The notes: generated by a model not told the origin, from the letters alone. A stretch of 64,000 bases of DNA from an uncultured Olleya sp. (GCA_947503885.1 CANNFD010000004.1:246174-310173), one strand, 5' to 3'; shown: positions 7,603-17,716, numbered from the stretch's first letter. Program-made: numbers and translations.

Positions 7603-8967
7603 ATGAGTTTTAACCTAAATACATATCTAAATAAAACTACAGATGCAGCTCCTTTAGCTGTGTTCAGGATTGGTTTTGGGGTAATGATGTGTTACGGTAT
7701 AATCCGTTATTGGTTAAAAGGATGGATTGAAACGGTTTATATACAACCAGAATTTCATTTTAAATATTATGGTTTTGAGTGGGTTAAAACTCTAGGTGAT
7801 TATACGTATTTACTATTTTTAATTTGTGGGTTATCTGCCTTTTTTGTTGCTATTGGTTATAAATATAGGTTAGCAATTATCACCTTTTTTATTAGCTTTA
7901 CTTATATAGAGTTAATGGAAAAAACAACGTATTTAAATCATTACTATTTTATAAGCATACTTAGCTTTTTAATGATTTTTTTACCAGCCAATGCTTATTT
8001 TTCAGTAGATAACTATACTTCAAAAGTTAGTTTTAAAAATATTCCTAAATGGTGTATTGATGCTATAAAGCTGCTTTTAGGTATTGTCTATTTTTATGCA
8101 GGATTAGCAAAAATTAATAGCGATTGGCTATTAAAAGCACAACCTTTAAAAATATGGTTACGCTCTAAATACGACTTGCCAATAATTGGAGAAACTATTA
8201 TGCAACAAGATTGGTTTCATTATGCTATGAGTTGGTCAGGTATGTTATATGACTTGCTAATTCCGTTTTTCTTGTTATATAAACGTACACGATTAGCGGC
8301 TTTTATAATGGTTATCTTTTTTCATGTATTTACACGCGTATTATTTCCTATTGGGATGTTCCCGTTTGTCATGATAGTTAGTGCATTAATCTTTTTTGAT
8401 GCTCCGTTTCATCATAAAATAATAAATACCATCAAGTCGTGTTTTGGCTTTATTTCCGCGAAAGCGCAAACCATAACATATCAATCAGTGTATCCAGTAA
8501 GGAATCGCAAATTAGTACTACCAATACTAGGATTGTTTTTTGTGTTACAATTGCTAATTCCGTTTAGATATATGTTATATCCTGGCGAATTGTTTTGGAC
8601 AGAGGAAGGTTATCGCTTGTCATGGCGAGTAATGTTAATGGAAAAAATGGGTAATACCACTTTTAAAATTGTAGACCAAAAAGGACAATCGTTTTTAATT
8701 AATAACTCGGATTTTTTAACACCATTACAGGAAAAACAAATGAGTTTTCAGCCTGATTTTATATTAGAATATGCACATTATTTAGGTGACCATTTTACTA
8801 AACAAGGCTATAAAAATGTACAAGTATATGCTAAAAGTTATGTGGCTTTAAATGGCCGATTAAGTCAATTATTTATTGACGAAAGCGTAAATTTGTACCA
8901 AGAAAAAGAATCGTTTAAACATAAACACTGGATTTTACCATTTAAAGATGAAATTAAAGGACTATAA
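7603..8967 (+). CDS. HTTM-domain (vitamin K carboxylase-like) membrane protein
   Basis: A 454-residue protein with a membrane-rich N-terminal two thirds and a soluble C-terminal tail. Segments such as PLAVFRIGFGVMMCYGIIRYW, IELMEKTTYLNHYYF and VYFYAGLAKINSDWL match the HTTM domain shared with vitamin K-dependent gamma-glutamyl carboxylases. Bacterial HTTM proteins have no proven general reaction, and the substrate here is unknown. Its last 20 nt overlap the start of the TonB-dependent receptor gene, so the two are translationally coupled. With the upstream lipoproteins this suggests a role in modifying or assembling components of metal uptake, which remains an inference. Confidence 0.8.
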   Translation: MSFNLNTYLNKTTDAAPLAVFRIGFGVMMCYGIIRYWLKGWIETVYIQPEFHFKYYGFEWVKTLGDYTYLLFLICGLSAFFVAIGYKYRLAIITFFISFTYIELMEKTTYLNHYYFISILSFLMIFLPANAYFSVDNYTSKVSFKNIPKWCIDAIKLLLGIVYFYAGLAKINSDWLLKAQPLKIWLRSKYDLPIIGETIMQQDWFHYAMSWSGMLYDLLIPFFLLYKRTRLAAFIMVIFFHVFTRVLFPIGMFPFVMIVSALIFFDAPFHHKIINTIKSCFGFISAKAQTITYQSVYPVRNRKLVLPILGLFFVLQLLIPFRYMLYPGELFWTEEGYRLSWRVMLMEKMGNTTFKIVDQKGQSFLINNSDFLTPLQEKQMSFQPDFILEYAHYLGDHFTKQGYKNVQVYAKSYVALNGRLSQLFIDESVNLYQEKESFKHKHWILPFKDEIKGL

Positions 8968-11374
8968 CCTATTACTATTACTGATGTTTTCTGCTTTTAG
9001 CATGTTAGCACAACAGCAAATTTCTGGTACAATTACAAATCAAAAAGGCGAAACACTGAGTGATGTTGGTGTGTACGATACAGTTAAAGGTTTAATAACC
9101 AAGTCTGACGCTAATGGTTTTTTTAAATTTGAAACAGAAAAAGCAACACTTAATTTAACGTTTTTTAATTACGAATATCAGGTATTAGAGCAAACGGTTA
9201 CGTCAACCGAAGCTAAAAACTTAAAAATAACACTGTTGCCTTTAAGCGAAACAACGTTGTCTGAAGTAGAAATTACTGTTAGAAAAGCAAAATTGTTTAG
9301 TTTAAAGCAATTAGCAGACGTTGAAGACACTGCTATTTACGCAGGTAAAAAGACCGAAGTAGTCTTAATAGACCAATCTATGGCTAATCTGGGCGCTAAC
9401 AATGCCAGACAATTATACAGTCAAGTGGCGGGCTTAAATATTTACCAAAATGACGATGCTGGTTTACAGTTAAATATTGGGGGACGTGGATTAGATCCAA
9501 ACCGAACAGCTAATTTTAATACGCGTCAAAATGGGTATGATATTAGTGCAGATGTGCTAGGTTACCCAGAGAGTTATTACACGCCTACAGCGGAGGCTTT
9601 ACAAGAAATCCAAATTGTTAGAGGTGCAGCATCTTTACAATACGGAACGCAGTTTGGTGGTTTGGTAAATTTTAAAATGAAAACACCAAATACTGAAAAA
9701 CCATTGGAGCTTATTACAAGAAATACGGTTGGAAGCAATGGGTTGTACACCAATTTTACAAGTGCAAGTGGGACCAAAGGGAAGTTTAGTTACTACACCT
9801 TTTTTAACTATAAAAAAGGGGATGGGTTTAGACCAAATTCTAACTTCGAGTCTAAAAACTTTTATTCTCATTTAGGGTATCAGTTTAATGATAAAACTAA
9901 ATTAGAAGGAGAAGTTACTTATTTAAGATACTTAGCAAAACAAGGTGGAGGCTTGTCAGACGCAGCGTTTAAAGAAGATCCATACCAAAGTAACAGAGCG
10001 CGTAACTGGTTTCAAGTAGATTGGTTATTGTATAATTTAAAATTGTCTCATAAATTTTCTGAAAACACAAACTTTACCTTTAATGCATTTGGTTTAAATG
10101 CTTCTAGAGATGCTTTAGGATTTAGATCAAATCGTGTGGATCAAGCGGATGCTAATGGTGTTAGAGATTTAATTAAAGGCGAGTTTAATAATTTTGGCTT
10201 TGAAACTAGAGTGCTAACCAATTACAATTTGCTTAACAAAAAAGCTATTGGACTATTAGGTGGTAAATTTTATAAATCAGAAAACACTGCAGAACAAGGT
10301 CCAGGTAGCGATGGTTCTGATCCAAATTTTAATTTTCAGTATGATGCCTATCCTAATTATTCTAATCAATCTAACTTTACTTACCCAAATTTAAACGTTG
10401 CAGTATTTGGAGAAAATATTGTCTATTTAAATGATAAAGTATCCATTACACCAGGTTTTAGATTTGAATATATAAACACGCAAAGTGATGGTTTTTTTAG
10501 ACGAATTAATACGGATGCTGCAGGTAATGTTATTTTAAACGAAAAAACAGAAGACGCTTTAACTAGAGAACGCTCATTTGTATTATTAGGTTTAGGTACT
10601 AGTTACAAACCAAGCAAAAAGTTTGAGTTATACGGAAACGTTTCTCAAAATTATAGATCAGTTACATTTACAGATATAAGTATTACAAACCCAGCATTTG
10701 TAATTAGTCCTGATATTGATGACGAAAGCGGTTTTACTTTCGATGCGGGAGTAAGAGGACGTGTATCTAATAAAATATCCTATGATGTAAGTGCTTTTAG
10801 TTTGTTTTATAACGATCGTATTGGTTTTATCCAACGTGGTTTTGCAGATGGAAGTGTTAAAAGTGAAAGAGGTAATGTGGGTGATGCTATGATGTATGGT
10901 GTAGAAAGTTTAGTCGAATTTAATTTAGAAAATCTTTTGCTAAAAAATGAAGACTATATTTTTAATTATTACGTTAATATGTCCTTTGTAGATTCAGAAT
11001 ACACAAAATCTGAAGAAAACGGTGTTGAGGGTAATAAGGTAGAGTTTATACCAAATTATAATTTCAAAACAGGTATTCGTTTAGGGTACAAAGACTTTTT
11101 ATCTAATATTCAATACACTTATTTATCCTCTCAGTTTACCGATGCAACAAATTCTACAGAGGGTAATTTAAGCGGAGTAACAGGAGAGATTCCATCCTAC
11201 AATGTTTTAGATGTATCACTATCATATAAGTATAAAAAATTTAAATTAGAAGCGGGTGTAAACAACCTTTTAGATACCGCATATTTTACTAGGCGTGCCA
11301 CAGGGTATCCTGGACCAGGAATTATTCCTTCTGCTAACCGTAATTTTTATACAACCTTACAGATTAAATTTTAA
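8948..11374 (+). CDS. TonB-dependent receptor, FecA-like
   Basis: An 808-residue outer-membrane active transporter. Order of parts: signal peptide ending SMLAQQ (about residues 1-22); a carboxypeptidase-like regulatory domain of about 75 residues (ISGTITNQKGETLSDVGVYD); a plug around 125-250 containing LGANNARQLYSQVAGLNIYQ, IGGRGLDPNR and IQIVRGAASLQYGTQFGG; then a beta-barrel ending in the aromatic TTLQIKF typical of outer-membrane assembly. The plug most resembles ferric-citrate (FecA) type receptors, so an iron chelate is the likely cargo. It overlaps the HTTM gene and is the last gene of the unit before guaB. Confidence 0.9.
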   Translation: MKLKDYNLLLLLMFSAFSMLAQQQISGTITNQKGETLSDVGVYDTVKGLITKSDANGFFKFETEKATLNLTFFNYEYQVLEQTVTSTEAKNLKITLLPLSETTLSEVEITVRKAKLFSLKQLADVEDTAIYAGKKTEVVLIDQSMANLGANNARQLYSQVAGLNIYQNDDAGLQLNIGGRGLDPNRTANFNTRQNGYDISADVLGYPESYYTPTAEALQEIQIVRGAASLQYGTQFGGLVNFKMKTPNTEKPLELITRNTVGSNGLYTNFTSASGTKGKFSYYTFFNYKKGDGFRPNSNFESKNFYSHLGYQFNDKTKLEGEVTYLRYLAKQGGGLSDAAFKEDPYQSNRARNWFQVDWLLYNLKLSHKFSENTNFTFNAFGLNASRDALGFRSNRVDQADANGVRDLIKGEFNNFGFETRVLTNYNLLNKKAIGLLGGKFYKSENTAEQGPGSDGSDPNFNFQYDAYPNYSNQSNFTYPNLNVAVFGENIVYLNDKVSITPGFRFEYINTQSDGFFRRINTDAAGNVILNEKTEDALTRERSFVLLGLGTSYKPSKKFELYGNVSQNYRSVTFTDISITNPAFVISPDIDDESGFTFDAGVRGRVSNKISYDVSAFSLFYNDRIGFIQRGFADGSVKSERGNVGDAMMYGVESLVEFNLENLLLKNEDYIFNYYVNMSFVDSEYTKSEENGVEGNKVEFIPNYNFKTGIRLGYKDFLSNIQYTYLSSQFTDATNSTEGNLSGVTGEIPSYNVLDVSLSYKYKKFKLEAGVNNLLDTAYFTRRATGYPGPGIIPSANRNFYTTLQIKF

Positions 11375-11418
11375 CTAATTATAAGGTTAATTATGCTAAT
11401 TGATTAATATTTAAAACG

Positions 11419-11447
11419 TACCTTTACACGCAATTAATTCTAATTGC
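11419..11447 (+). promoter_or_regulatory. guaB promoter region with start-adjacent hairpin
   Basis: TACCTTTA at 11419-11426 is one base off the TAnnTTTG box, with TTG at 11400-11402. Directly downstream, GCAATTA (11430-11436) and TAATTGC (11441-11447) form a perfect 7-bp inverted repeat with a 4-nt loop, ending one base before the guaB ATG. It would form the extreme 5' end of the mRNA or serve as a protein-binding palindrome. Confidence 0.4.
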
Positions 11448-11448
11448 A

Positions 11449-12918
11449 ATGACAGCACACGAAAATAAAATAGTAGGAGAAGGATTAACTTACGACGACG
11501 TCCTTTTAGTACCTGCTTTTTCAGAAGTTCTTCCTCGCGAAGTCAACATTCAATCAAAATTTACACGTAACATTACCATTAGCGTACCAATAGTTTCAGC
11601 AGCTATGGATACCGTTACAGAAAGTCAAATGGCAATTGCTATGGCTAGAGAAGGTGGTATAGGTGTGTTACATAAAAACATGACTATAGAGCAGCAGGCA
11701 GCCAAAGTACGTAAAGTAAAACGTGCAGAAAGCGGTATGATTATAGATCCTGTAACTCTACCAATGACAGCGGTGGTTGCAGATGCTAACAACGCAATGC
11801 GAGAGCATGGTATTGGCGGTATTCCGATAGTAGACGACAATGGACTATTAAAAGGAATTGTAACGAATCGTGATTTACGTTTCGAGCACGAAAAAAACAG
11901 ACCAATTGTTGAGGTTATGACTAGCGAGAATCTAGTAACAGCTCCTGTTGGAACGTCTTTAAAAGATGCCGAAAAAATACTACAAAAACATAAAATTGAA
12001 AAGCTTTTAATTGTTGAAGGTAATAAGCTTGAAGGTTTAATCACTTTTAGGGACATAACTAAAGTTACACAAAAGCCAATAGCTAATAAAGATACTTATG
12101 GACGTTTACGTGTTGCAGCAGCAATAGGTGTAACTGGAGATGCTGTGGCTCGTGCAGAAGCTTTAGTCAATGCAGGAGTAGATGCAATAGTAATCGATAC
12201 CGCACATGGACATACTAAAGGAGTGGTAAACGTGTTAAAAGAAATCAAGAAAAAATTTCCAGAACTAGACGTTATCGTTGGTAACATTGCAACCGGTGAG
12301 GCTGCTAAGTATTTAGTAGAAGCAGGTGCAGATGCTGTAAAGGTTGGTATTGGACCAGGTTCTATTTGTACAACTCGTGTTGTTGCAGGTGTTGGTTTCC
12401 CTCAGTTTAGTGCAGTCTTAGAAGTTGCAGCAGCAATTAAAGGAAGTGGAGTACCAGTAATTGCAGATGGAGGAATTAGATATACAGGGGATATACCTAA
12501 AGCATTAGCAGCAGGAGCAGACACAGTAATGTTAGGCTCTTTGTTAGCAGGAACTAAAGAAAGTCCAGGCGAAACTATTATATACGAAGGACGTAAGTTT
12601 AAATCGTATAGAGGTATGGGATCTGTTGAAGCTATGAAGCAAGGTAGTAAAGATCGATACTTCCAAGATGTAGAAGACGATATTAAAAAATTAGTACCAG
12701 AAGGTATTGTTGGACGTGTCCCTTATAAAGGCGAATTATATGAAAGCTTACACCAATTTATTGGTGGTTTAAGAGCCGGAATGGGATATTGTGGTGCAAA
12801 AGATGTTGCAACGTTGCAAGATACCGGACGTTTTGTTAAAATTACCGCTTCAGGTATAAATGAAAGTCATCCACACGATGTAACTATTACTAAGGAGTCT
12901 CCTAACTATTCTAGATAG
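11449..12918 (+). CDS. guaB: Inosine-5'-monophosphate dehydrogenase
   Basis: Oxidises IMP to XMP with NAD, the committed step of GMP synthesis. The 489 residues form a TIM barrel split by a pair of CBS domains (about residues 95-205, with [23 protein letters not shown] and [18 protein letters not shown]). The catalytic loop [11 protein letters not shown] puts the nucleophile at Cys307, followed by DGGIRYTGD, the [13 protein letters not shown] phosphate site and the mobile flap with YRGMGS. Length and motifs are standard. It has its own near-consensus promoter and is closed by a strong terminator, so it is probably monocistronic. Confidence 0.97.
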   Translation: MTAHENKIVGEGLTYDDVLLVPAFSEVLPREVNIQSKFTRNITISVPIVSAAMDTVTESQMAIAMAREGGIGVLHKNMTIEQQAAKVRKVKRAESGMIIDPVTLPMTAVVADANNAMREHGIGGIPIVDDNGLLKGIVTNRDLRFEHEKNRPIVEVMTSENLVTAPVGTSLKDAEKILQKHKIEKLLIVEGNKLEGLITFRDITKVTQKPIANKDTYGRLRVAAAIGVTGDAVARAEALVNAGVDAIVIDTAHGHTKGVVNVLKEIKKKFPELDVIVGNIATGEAAKYLVEAGADAVKVGIGPGSICTTRVVAGVGFPQFSAVLEVAAAIKGSGVPVIADGGIRYTGDIPKALAAGADTVMLGSLLAGTKESPGETIIYEGRKFKSYRGMGSVEAMKQGSKDRYFQDVEDDIKKLVPEGIVGRVPYKGELYESLHQFIGGLRAGMGYCGAKDVATLQDTGRFVKITASGINESHPHDVTITKESPNYSR

Positions 12919-12940
12919 GACAAACGTTTATATAAAATTA

Positions 12941-12971
12941 AAAAGCACAACTTAAAAGTTGTGCTTTTTTT
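12941..12971 (+). terminator. Terminator after guaB
   Basis: AAAAGCACAAC (12941-12951) and GTTGTGCTTTT (12958-12968) form a perfect 11-bp stem around TTAAAA, followed by Ts. The same stem recurs at 20839-20866 and a variant at 14521-14553. Confidence 0.9.
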
Positions 12972-13067
12972 ATTATGTTGCAAATCTGTAAATTCAATTA
13001 CTAGTTAATTATTAAAAAGGAGTAATTTCTAACTTGAGACTATATAATTAAAGTTAATCAAAACGAT

Positions 13068-14336
13068 TTATTTTCTTTCCATTTGCGACCCTATAAAAGG
13101 TATTCTTGGAGCTAAAAAATAACCAGTTAAACTAGCAAACAGTATTGGTATAAAATGCCCAAAACCTGTCAAAGTTGCTAATAAAATTGTAGTACTCATT
13201 GGTGTTCTAGTTACACAGGCATTAATTGCAGCCATACAACTTACAATAGCTAATGTTAAATCTATAGCAGGGAATAATTTATGGATGATAAGCCCTAAGG
13301 TTGCGCCAACAAAAAACAGAGGGATAATAAATCCACCTCTCCATCCTGATGTTACCGTAATAGAAATAGCAATTATTTTAAAAACTAAAACAGCAAACAA
13401 TACCGTCAAAGAAAAGTTTCCTAAAAGTAATTGGTTAATTTCATGATGTCCAAAGTATCGTGTAATTGGAAGATAAAATGCTATAACGCCAAGTAATACA
13501 CCTCCAACTAATGTTTTGATATAAATAGGTAAAGGGTGTTTTTTAAAAATAGATTTAAAAAATTTTGTACAAAAAATAAAAGCCCAACCAAAAGCAGCTC
13601 CTATAATAGCAAATAGTACCGCATAACCAAAATCAAATACCCCAGAATATTCATAAGCCGATAAATCCCATATTGGACCTAATCCTAAATGAATTATTAA
13701 AGCGAAAACTATATAACTAAAGCTACTAGCAACCAATGCTGGTATTATAGCTTTGTAATATTCAACAGCGTGTTTATGATGAAGTATTTCTAACGAAAAT
13801 AAACTACCGCCCAAAGGGGCTCCAAATAAGGCGGTAAATCCAGAAGCCATTCCTGCAATGCTTAAAGATCTTAATTCTTCCCCTTTAAGTCTAAATAATT
13901 TTCCAATCCAAGTTCCTGTAGAGCCTGTAATTTGTACTAACGGAGCTTCGGGACCTAAACTTCCACCAGAAGCAACACATAGTAAGGAAGAGAGGATCAT
14001 TGATGGATTGTTTTTAGGGTCAAGTTTACCTTTATTAAAACGGATATTATTTACAATCAAATGTATCTCTCCGGGGTCTCCAATAAAGTGAATTACTAAA
14101 CCTGCTAAAAGTCCTGAAATAGCCATTACAGGAATAACAAGCCAACCACTAAAAAAAGATAATTGATGCGTTAAAAACTCAAGTACAATCCAATAAACTC
14201 CCGCAATTACCCCACCAATTAATCCTAGTAAAGCCCATAATAAAAAAGTACGACTAAAAACAAAAGGATTAAATCTTATAGGTTGATCTAATATGTCTAA
14301 ATAGGTTACTAGTTTTCTTCTTCGTTTTAACTTCAC
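13068..14336 (-). CDS. ClC family chloride channel or antiporter
   Basis: A 422-residue inner-membrane protein with about ten hydrophobic helices. The filter-forming segment GGSLGPEAPLVQ and the following GGSLFSLEI region identify the ClC family (chloride channels and chloride/proton exchangers). The common GKEGP/GREGP gating-glutamate motif is replaced by GSLGPEAP, placing the acid after the GP, as in one bacterial subgroup. The C-terminal GGFIIPLFFVGATLG is the other conserved ion-binding stretch. No C-terminal CBS domains are present. The basic start (MKLKRRRKLVTY) fits the cytoplasmic N-terminus. It stands alone between guaB and a hypothetical gene. Confidence 0.88.
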   Translation of the reverse strand: MKLKRRRKLVTYLDILDQPIRFNPFVFSRTFLLWALLGLIGGVIAGVYWIVLEFLTHQLSFFSGWLVIPVMAISGLLAGLVIHFIGDPGEIHLIVNNIRFNKGKLDPKNNPSMILSSLLCVASGGSLGPEAPLVQITGSTGTWIGKLFRLKGEELRSLSIAGMASGFTALFGAPLGGSLFSLEILHHKHAVEYYKAIIPALVASSFSYIVFALIIHLGLGPIWDLSAYEYSGVFDFGYAVLFAIIGAAFGWAFIFCTKFFKSIFKKHPLPIYIKTLVGGVLLGVIAFYLPITRYFGHHEINQLLLGNFSLTVLFAVLVFKIIAISITVTSGWRGGFIIPLFFVGATLGLIIHKLFPAIDLTLAIVSCMAAINACVTRTPMSTTILLATLTGFGHFIPILFASLTGYFLAPRIPFIGSQMERK

Positions 14337-14520
14337 TTTACCTTGTTTTAATTTGGTTTTTATTAATTGTAAACTACTTAATGGTACGCATCACTAGTAA
14401 TATTATTTTTTTTCTTTGAAGTTTGTGAGTTATTATAAAGTCTATATTCCTAAAAATAAGTGACTATATATTGAATATGTTTAATAGTAAATTTTAATAG
14501 AAATTGAAATTTGATTAAAA

Positions 14521-14553
14521 AAAAATGCACAACTTAAGTGTTGTGCATTTTTT
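14521..14553 (-). terminator. Terminator after exported hypothetical protein
   Basis: AAAAATGCACAAC and GTTGTGCATTTTT form a perfect 13-bp stem around TTAAGT, with a T run on the reverse strand. It lies 26 nt past the stop of the gene ending at 14579. Confidence 0.88.
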
Positions 14554-14578
14554 AAGTTTTTTACAACACAGACAAATG

Positions 14579-15184
14579 TTAACCATTATGTGACATAATA
14601 ATCCATTTTGCTCTGGTTGCATCATATACTAGTTTAACCATTTCGTATTGTTTAGCTTTGTGCTTGGCGTTTTTCTCAATTTGATTAGCATTTAAAGAAT
14701 TCGAGTCATTATCTTTTAAATCCAATTCATTATCTTGAGGATATAGCCAAATGTGTTGACCGTCAGTTCCAGCCTTAATTCCGGTAAATTTTATTTTCTT
14801 ACCTGCATCTGTAAGAAAAACTCTGATAATAGATTTGTCTTCATTTGCTTCTCCAGGTCCAACTAACAAATCTACATTATCATGTGAGTCATTGTTATTG
14901 TTATTATTTATGGTTATAGCCCCAAAGGAGTATTTTTTAGTTTCAGTAACCTTAATTTTATTGTTTTCTAATTTTAAATTATCTCCAATTTCAATTTCAC
15001 GAAATACTCCATTATTATCTAAACCGCCAATTTTAGTTGTGGTAACAGAAGTTTGGTTAGTAATTCTAAACTTTGTAGTTCCGTTTACATCAAGTGTTTC
15101 TTGAGGGTTTGTTGTGTTAATACCTACCTGGCTTAAAGTTGCTGTAAATGTTAGTAAAGCAAATATTAGTACTAATTGTTTCAT
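14579..15184 (-). CDS. Exported hypothetical protein
   Basis: A 201-residue protein with a clear signal peptide (MKQLVLIFALLTFTATLSQ). The mature N-terminus VGINTTNPQETLDVNGTTKFR is the motif many Flavobacteriia surface and tail-fibre-like proteins carry, where a short repeat names a coiled or beta-structured stalk. A run of six asparagines (N-N-N-N-N-N) near residue 97 comes from an AAT/AAC repeat. The C-terminal half (residues 110-201) is mixed and not recognised by me. It could be a small cell-surface or extracellular structural protein. It has its own terminator and no partner gene. Confidence 0.6.
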   Translation of the reverse strand: MKQLVLIFALLTFTATLSQVGINTTNPQETLDVNGTTKFRITNQTSVTTTKIGGLDNNGVFREIEIGDNLKLENNKIKVTETKKYSFGAITINNNNNNDSHDNVDLLVGPGEANEDKSIIRVFLTDAGKKIKFTGIKAGTDGQHIWLYPQDNELDLKDNDSNSLNANQIEKNAKHKAKQYEMVKLVYDATRAKWIIMSHNG

Positions 15185-15443
15185 AATAAATTGTAATTTT
15201 AATTAGCTCTAGTTGTACAAATTATATAGTTTATTATAGTGTATAACAGGGCTTTAATTAAAAGCAAAATTAGTAGATTTTTTGTGATTAGCAACCTTAT
15301 TTTAATAACATTATTGTTATTTTTTTTAGGTCTATTTCTATGTATTAGTCTTTTTAAGTTAAACAGAAGTTTTAGTTACTAATATTTTAAATGTGTTTTT
15401 TTAGTTAAGCTTTATAAAGTTGATAATGGGGGAGTTTTTAAAA

Positions 15444-15974
15444 TTACCATTCTCTCCATAAATCGGCAATCCCTTTACCATTTGCATAATTATTAGGGTC
15501 TAAGCCACTTGCTAAAGTTATTTGATCAATCAATTCGCATAAATCCTCTCTTTCTCCTGTTTCTATTATAGATTCATCTTTATTACTCAAACTATTCAAG
15601 TCCTTAATAGCTTTTTCAAAAAGAATAATTTTATTTTTTTCACTTGCATTCTCTCCAAGATTGATTAGTCCATTTATTAAATCATCAAATATTTTTTTTG
15701 CAGTATTGCAGTTTTCTTCTGTATACTGTTCCATTTCATATTCAAAATAGGCTTCTCTCCAGTTTTTAAAAGGATAAAGTTCTTTAGTTTTATTTAGTTT
15801 TTCGGGGTATGATAGGCTGTCATTTGTGTTATAGTTAGAAGACCTAGTCTTGGTACTGTTTTGGTTTAGTGAGCTTTTTGATTGATAATTATTAGGGGTT
15901 TTTTTATAGTTTGTAATAACGTATACAATACCACCGACAATAACACTAATTAATAAAATTATAATTTTACTCAT
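15444..15974 (-). CDS. Membrane-anchored hypothetical protein
   Basis: A 176-residue protein with one N-terminal membrane segment (IIILLISVIVGGIVYVI), then a Ser/Asn-rich linker to about residue 55 and a helical acidic domain (residues 70-176) ending GLDPNNYANGKGIADLWREW. I do not recognise the family. Charged helices and a conserved-looking Trp-rich end suggest a real folded domain. It is isolated: 259 nt separate it from the next gene downstream and 218 nt from the divergent GH3 gene. The 259-nt gap 15185-15443 is very A+T-rich and I see nothing coding in it. Confidence 0.6.
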   Translation of the reverse strand: MSKIIILLISVIVGGIVYVITNYKKTPNNYQSKSSLNQNSTKTRSSNYNTNDSLSYPEKLNKTKELYPFKNWREAYFEYEMEQYTEENCNTAKKIFDDLINGLINLGENASEKNKIILFEKAIKDLNSLSNKDESIIETGEREDLCELIDQITLASGLDPNNYANGKGIADLWREW

Positions 15975-16192
15975 ATAATTAAATATTTAATGAAAGGCTC
16001 TCAATTTAAAGCGATTAGTTTTCTAAGTTACTAATTTTTTTGAAATTGTAATCTTAAGAGTTGTTGTACATTAAAGTGTTAATTTTTGTTTAACATGGGG
16101 TAGTAGGTTTAGAATAATTTTTATTTTCAACATAATATTTACTAAATGGTTATAACAATTAAAAATACTAAACGACACCAAAACTATATAGC

Positions 16193-17716
16193 ATGGAGAT
16201 TATCGGAAATATTATAAAAGGCGCAATTAACATTAAAGACAAATTAACACCAGAAGTAAACCCTGTTGAAGCGCAAGAAAAAGTATTACAGTCTTTATTA
16301 AAAACTGCTAAAGATACTTTGTTTGGTAAACAGTATAATTTTGAAGCTATTTTAAGTGCAGAATCGCCTTCAAAAGCTTTTGCAAACACAATTCCGTATT
16401 TTGATTATAATCAAATTAACGATCAATGGTGGTCTAAACTTCACGATGGTGTTACTGATGTGACTTGGCCTGGAAGTCCGTCTTATTTTGCACTAAGTTC
16501 TGGTACAACAGGTAAAACTAGCAAGCGTATTCCTGTTACAGACCAAATGCTAGCAGCTATTAAGCAAGCAGGTATAGACCAAGTAACTGCACTAAGTAAT
16601 TTTGATTTGCCAGCAGAGTTTTTTAGTAAAGAGGCTATGATGTTAGGAAGCTCGACGGATTTAACCAAAAAAGATGACCACTTAGAAGGTGAAATTAGTG
16701 GTATTACAGCAAGTAATATACCGTCTTGGTTTAAAGGGTTTTATAAGCCGGGTGAAGAGATTGCTAAAATTGACGATTGGGATAATCGCGTTGCAACCAT
16801 TGCAAAACAAGCTAAACAATGGGATATTGGCGCTTTAAGCGGAATTCCGTCTTGGATGGAATTGATGCTTAAGGAAGTGATAGATTATCATAATGTGGAT
16901 AATATCCATCAAGTTTGGCCAAACTTGCAAGTGTTTACTTCTGGAGGTGTCGCTTTTGGTCCCTATAAAAAAAGCTTTAATGCTTTGTTGGGTAAGCCAG
17001 TTACTGTTATAGATACTTATTTAGCATCTGAAGGGTTTTTGGCATTTCAAGCTAGGCCAGAAACAGATGCTATGCAATTAATAACTGATGGCGGAATCTA
17101 TTTTGAGTTTGTACCTTTTAAACCTGAATATATTAATACAGATGGCTCATTAAAAGACGATGCTCCTAGTATTACTTTAAAAGATGTCGAGCTAGATCAA
17201 GATTATGTGTTAATAATAAGTACAGTTAGTGGTGCTTGGCGTTATTTAATTGGTGATACAATCGAGTTTACTGATGTAGAGCGAGCAGAGATTAAAATTA
17301 CAGGTCGAACAAAATTTTTTTTAAATACGGTTGGATCACAACTATCGGTTAATAAACTAGACGATGCCATTCGTTTTTTAGAAGATACTTTTAATACGAC
17401 TATACCTGAATATACTTTATGTGCCAAGCGCTTTGAAGATGGTTTTTATCACAGCTGGTATTTAGGGTCTGAAGGTTTACATGAAGACACTTCAAAAATA
17501 GTAAAAGCTTTGGATGACTTTTTAAAAAATGCCAATAAAAACTATAAAGTAGCTAGAGGAAAAGCTTTAGAGGGGGTTAAAGTAGAAGTAGTCAACCCTG
17601 AAGTTTTTGCAGATTGGAGTGGTGCTAATAAGAAAAAAGGAGGGCAAGTAAAAATGGAACGCGTTATGGGAGAAGATAAGTTTAAAGAATGGGAAGCATT
17701 TGTTGCTGACCACTAA
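16193..17716 (+). CDS. GH3 family acyl-acid amido synthetase-like protein
   Basis: A 507-residue member of the GH3 family, an adenylate-forming fold best known from plants, where it joins amino acids to jasmonate or auxin. The ATP-binding loop is visible as SSGTTGKTSKRIPVT (about residues 102-116), followed later by TSGGVAFGPYKK, YLASEGFLAFQ and the hinge region GDTIEF...EIKITGRTKFF. Length fits bacterial GH3 proteins. The bacterial substrate is unknown; amidation of an organic acid is the family expectation. It is not in an evident operon and converges, with a 4-nt overlap, on the metalloprotease gene. Confidence 0.85.
   Translation: MEIIGNIIKGAINIKDKLTPEVNPVEAQEKVLQSLLKTAKDTLFGKQYNFEAILSAESPSKAFANTIPYFDYNQINDQWWSKLHDGVTDVTWPGSPSYFALSSGTTGKTSKRIPVTDQMLAAIKQAGIDQVTALSNFDLPAEFFSKEAMMLGSSTDLTKKDDHLEGEISGITASNIPSWFKGFYKPGEEIAKIDDWDNRVATIAKQAKQWDIGALSGIPSWMELMLKEVIDYHNVDNIHQVWPNLQVFTSGGVAFGPYKKSFNALLGKPVTVIDTYLASEGFLAFQARPETDAMQLITDGGIYFEFVPFKPEYINTDGSLKDDAPSITLKDVELDQDYVLIISTVSGAWRYLIGDTIEFTDVERAEIKITGRTKFFLNTVGSQLSVNKLDDAIRFLEDTFNTTIPEYTLCAKRFEDGFYHSWYLGSEGLHEDTSKIVKALDDFLKNANKNYKVARGKALEGVKVEVVNPEVFADWSGANKKKGGQVKMERVMGEDKFKEWEAFVADH

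Noticed and set aside
11625..12056. Reverse open frame of 143 codons inside guaB
   Set aside because: Composition artefact of the guaB codons; guaB is certain and no motif is visible on the reverse strand.
14895..14915. AAT/AAC repeat as a phase-variable tract
   Set aside because: Only about six asparagine codons and they are mixed; length changes would keep the frame, so it is unlikely to switch expression.
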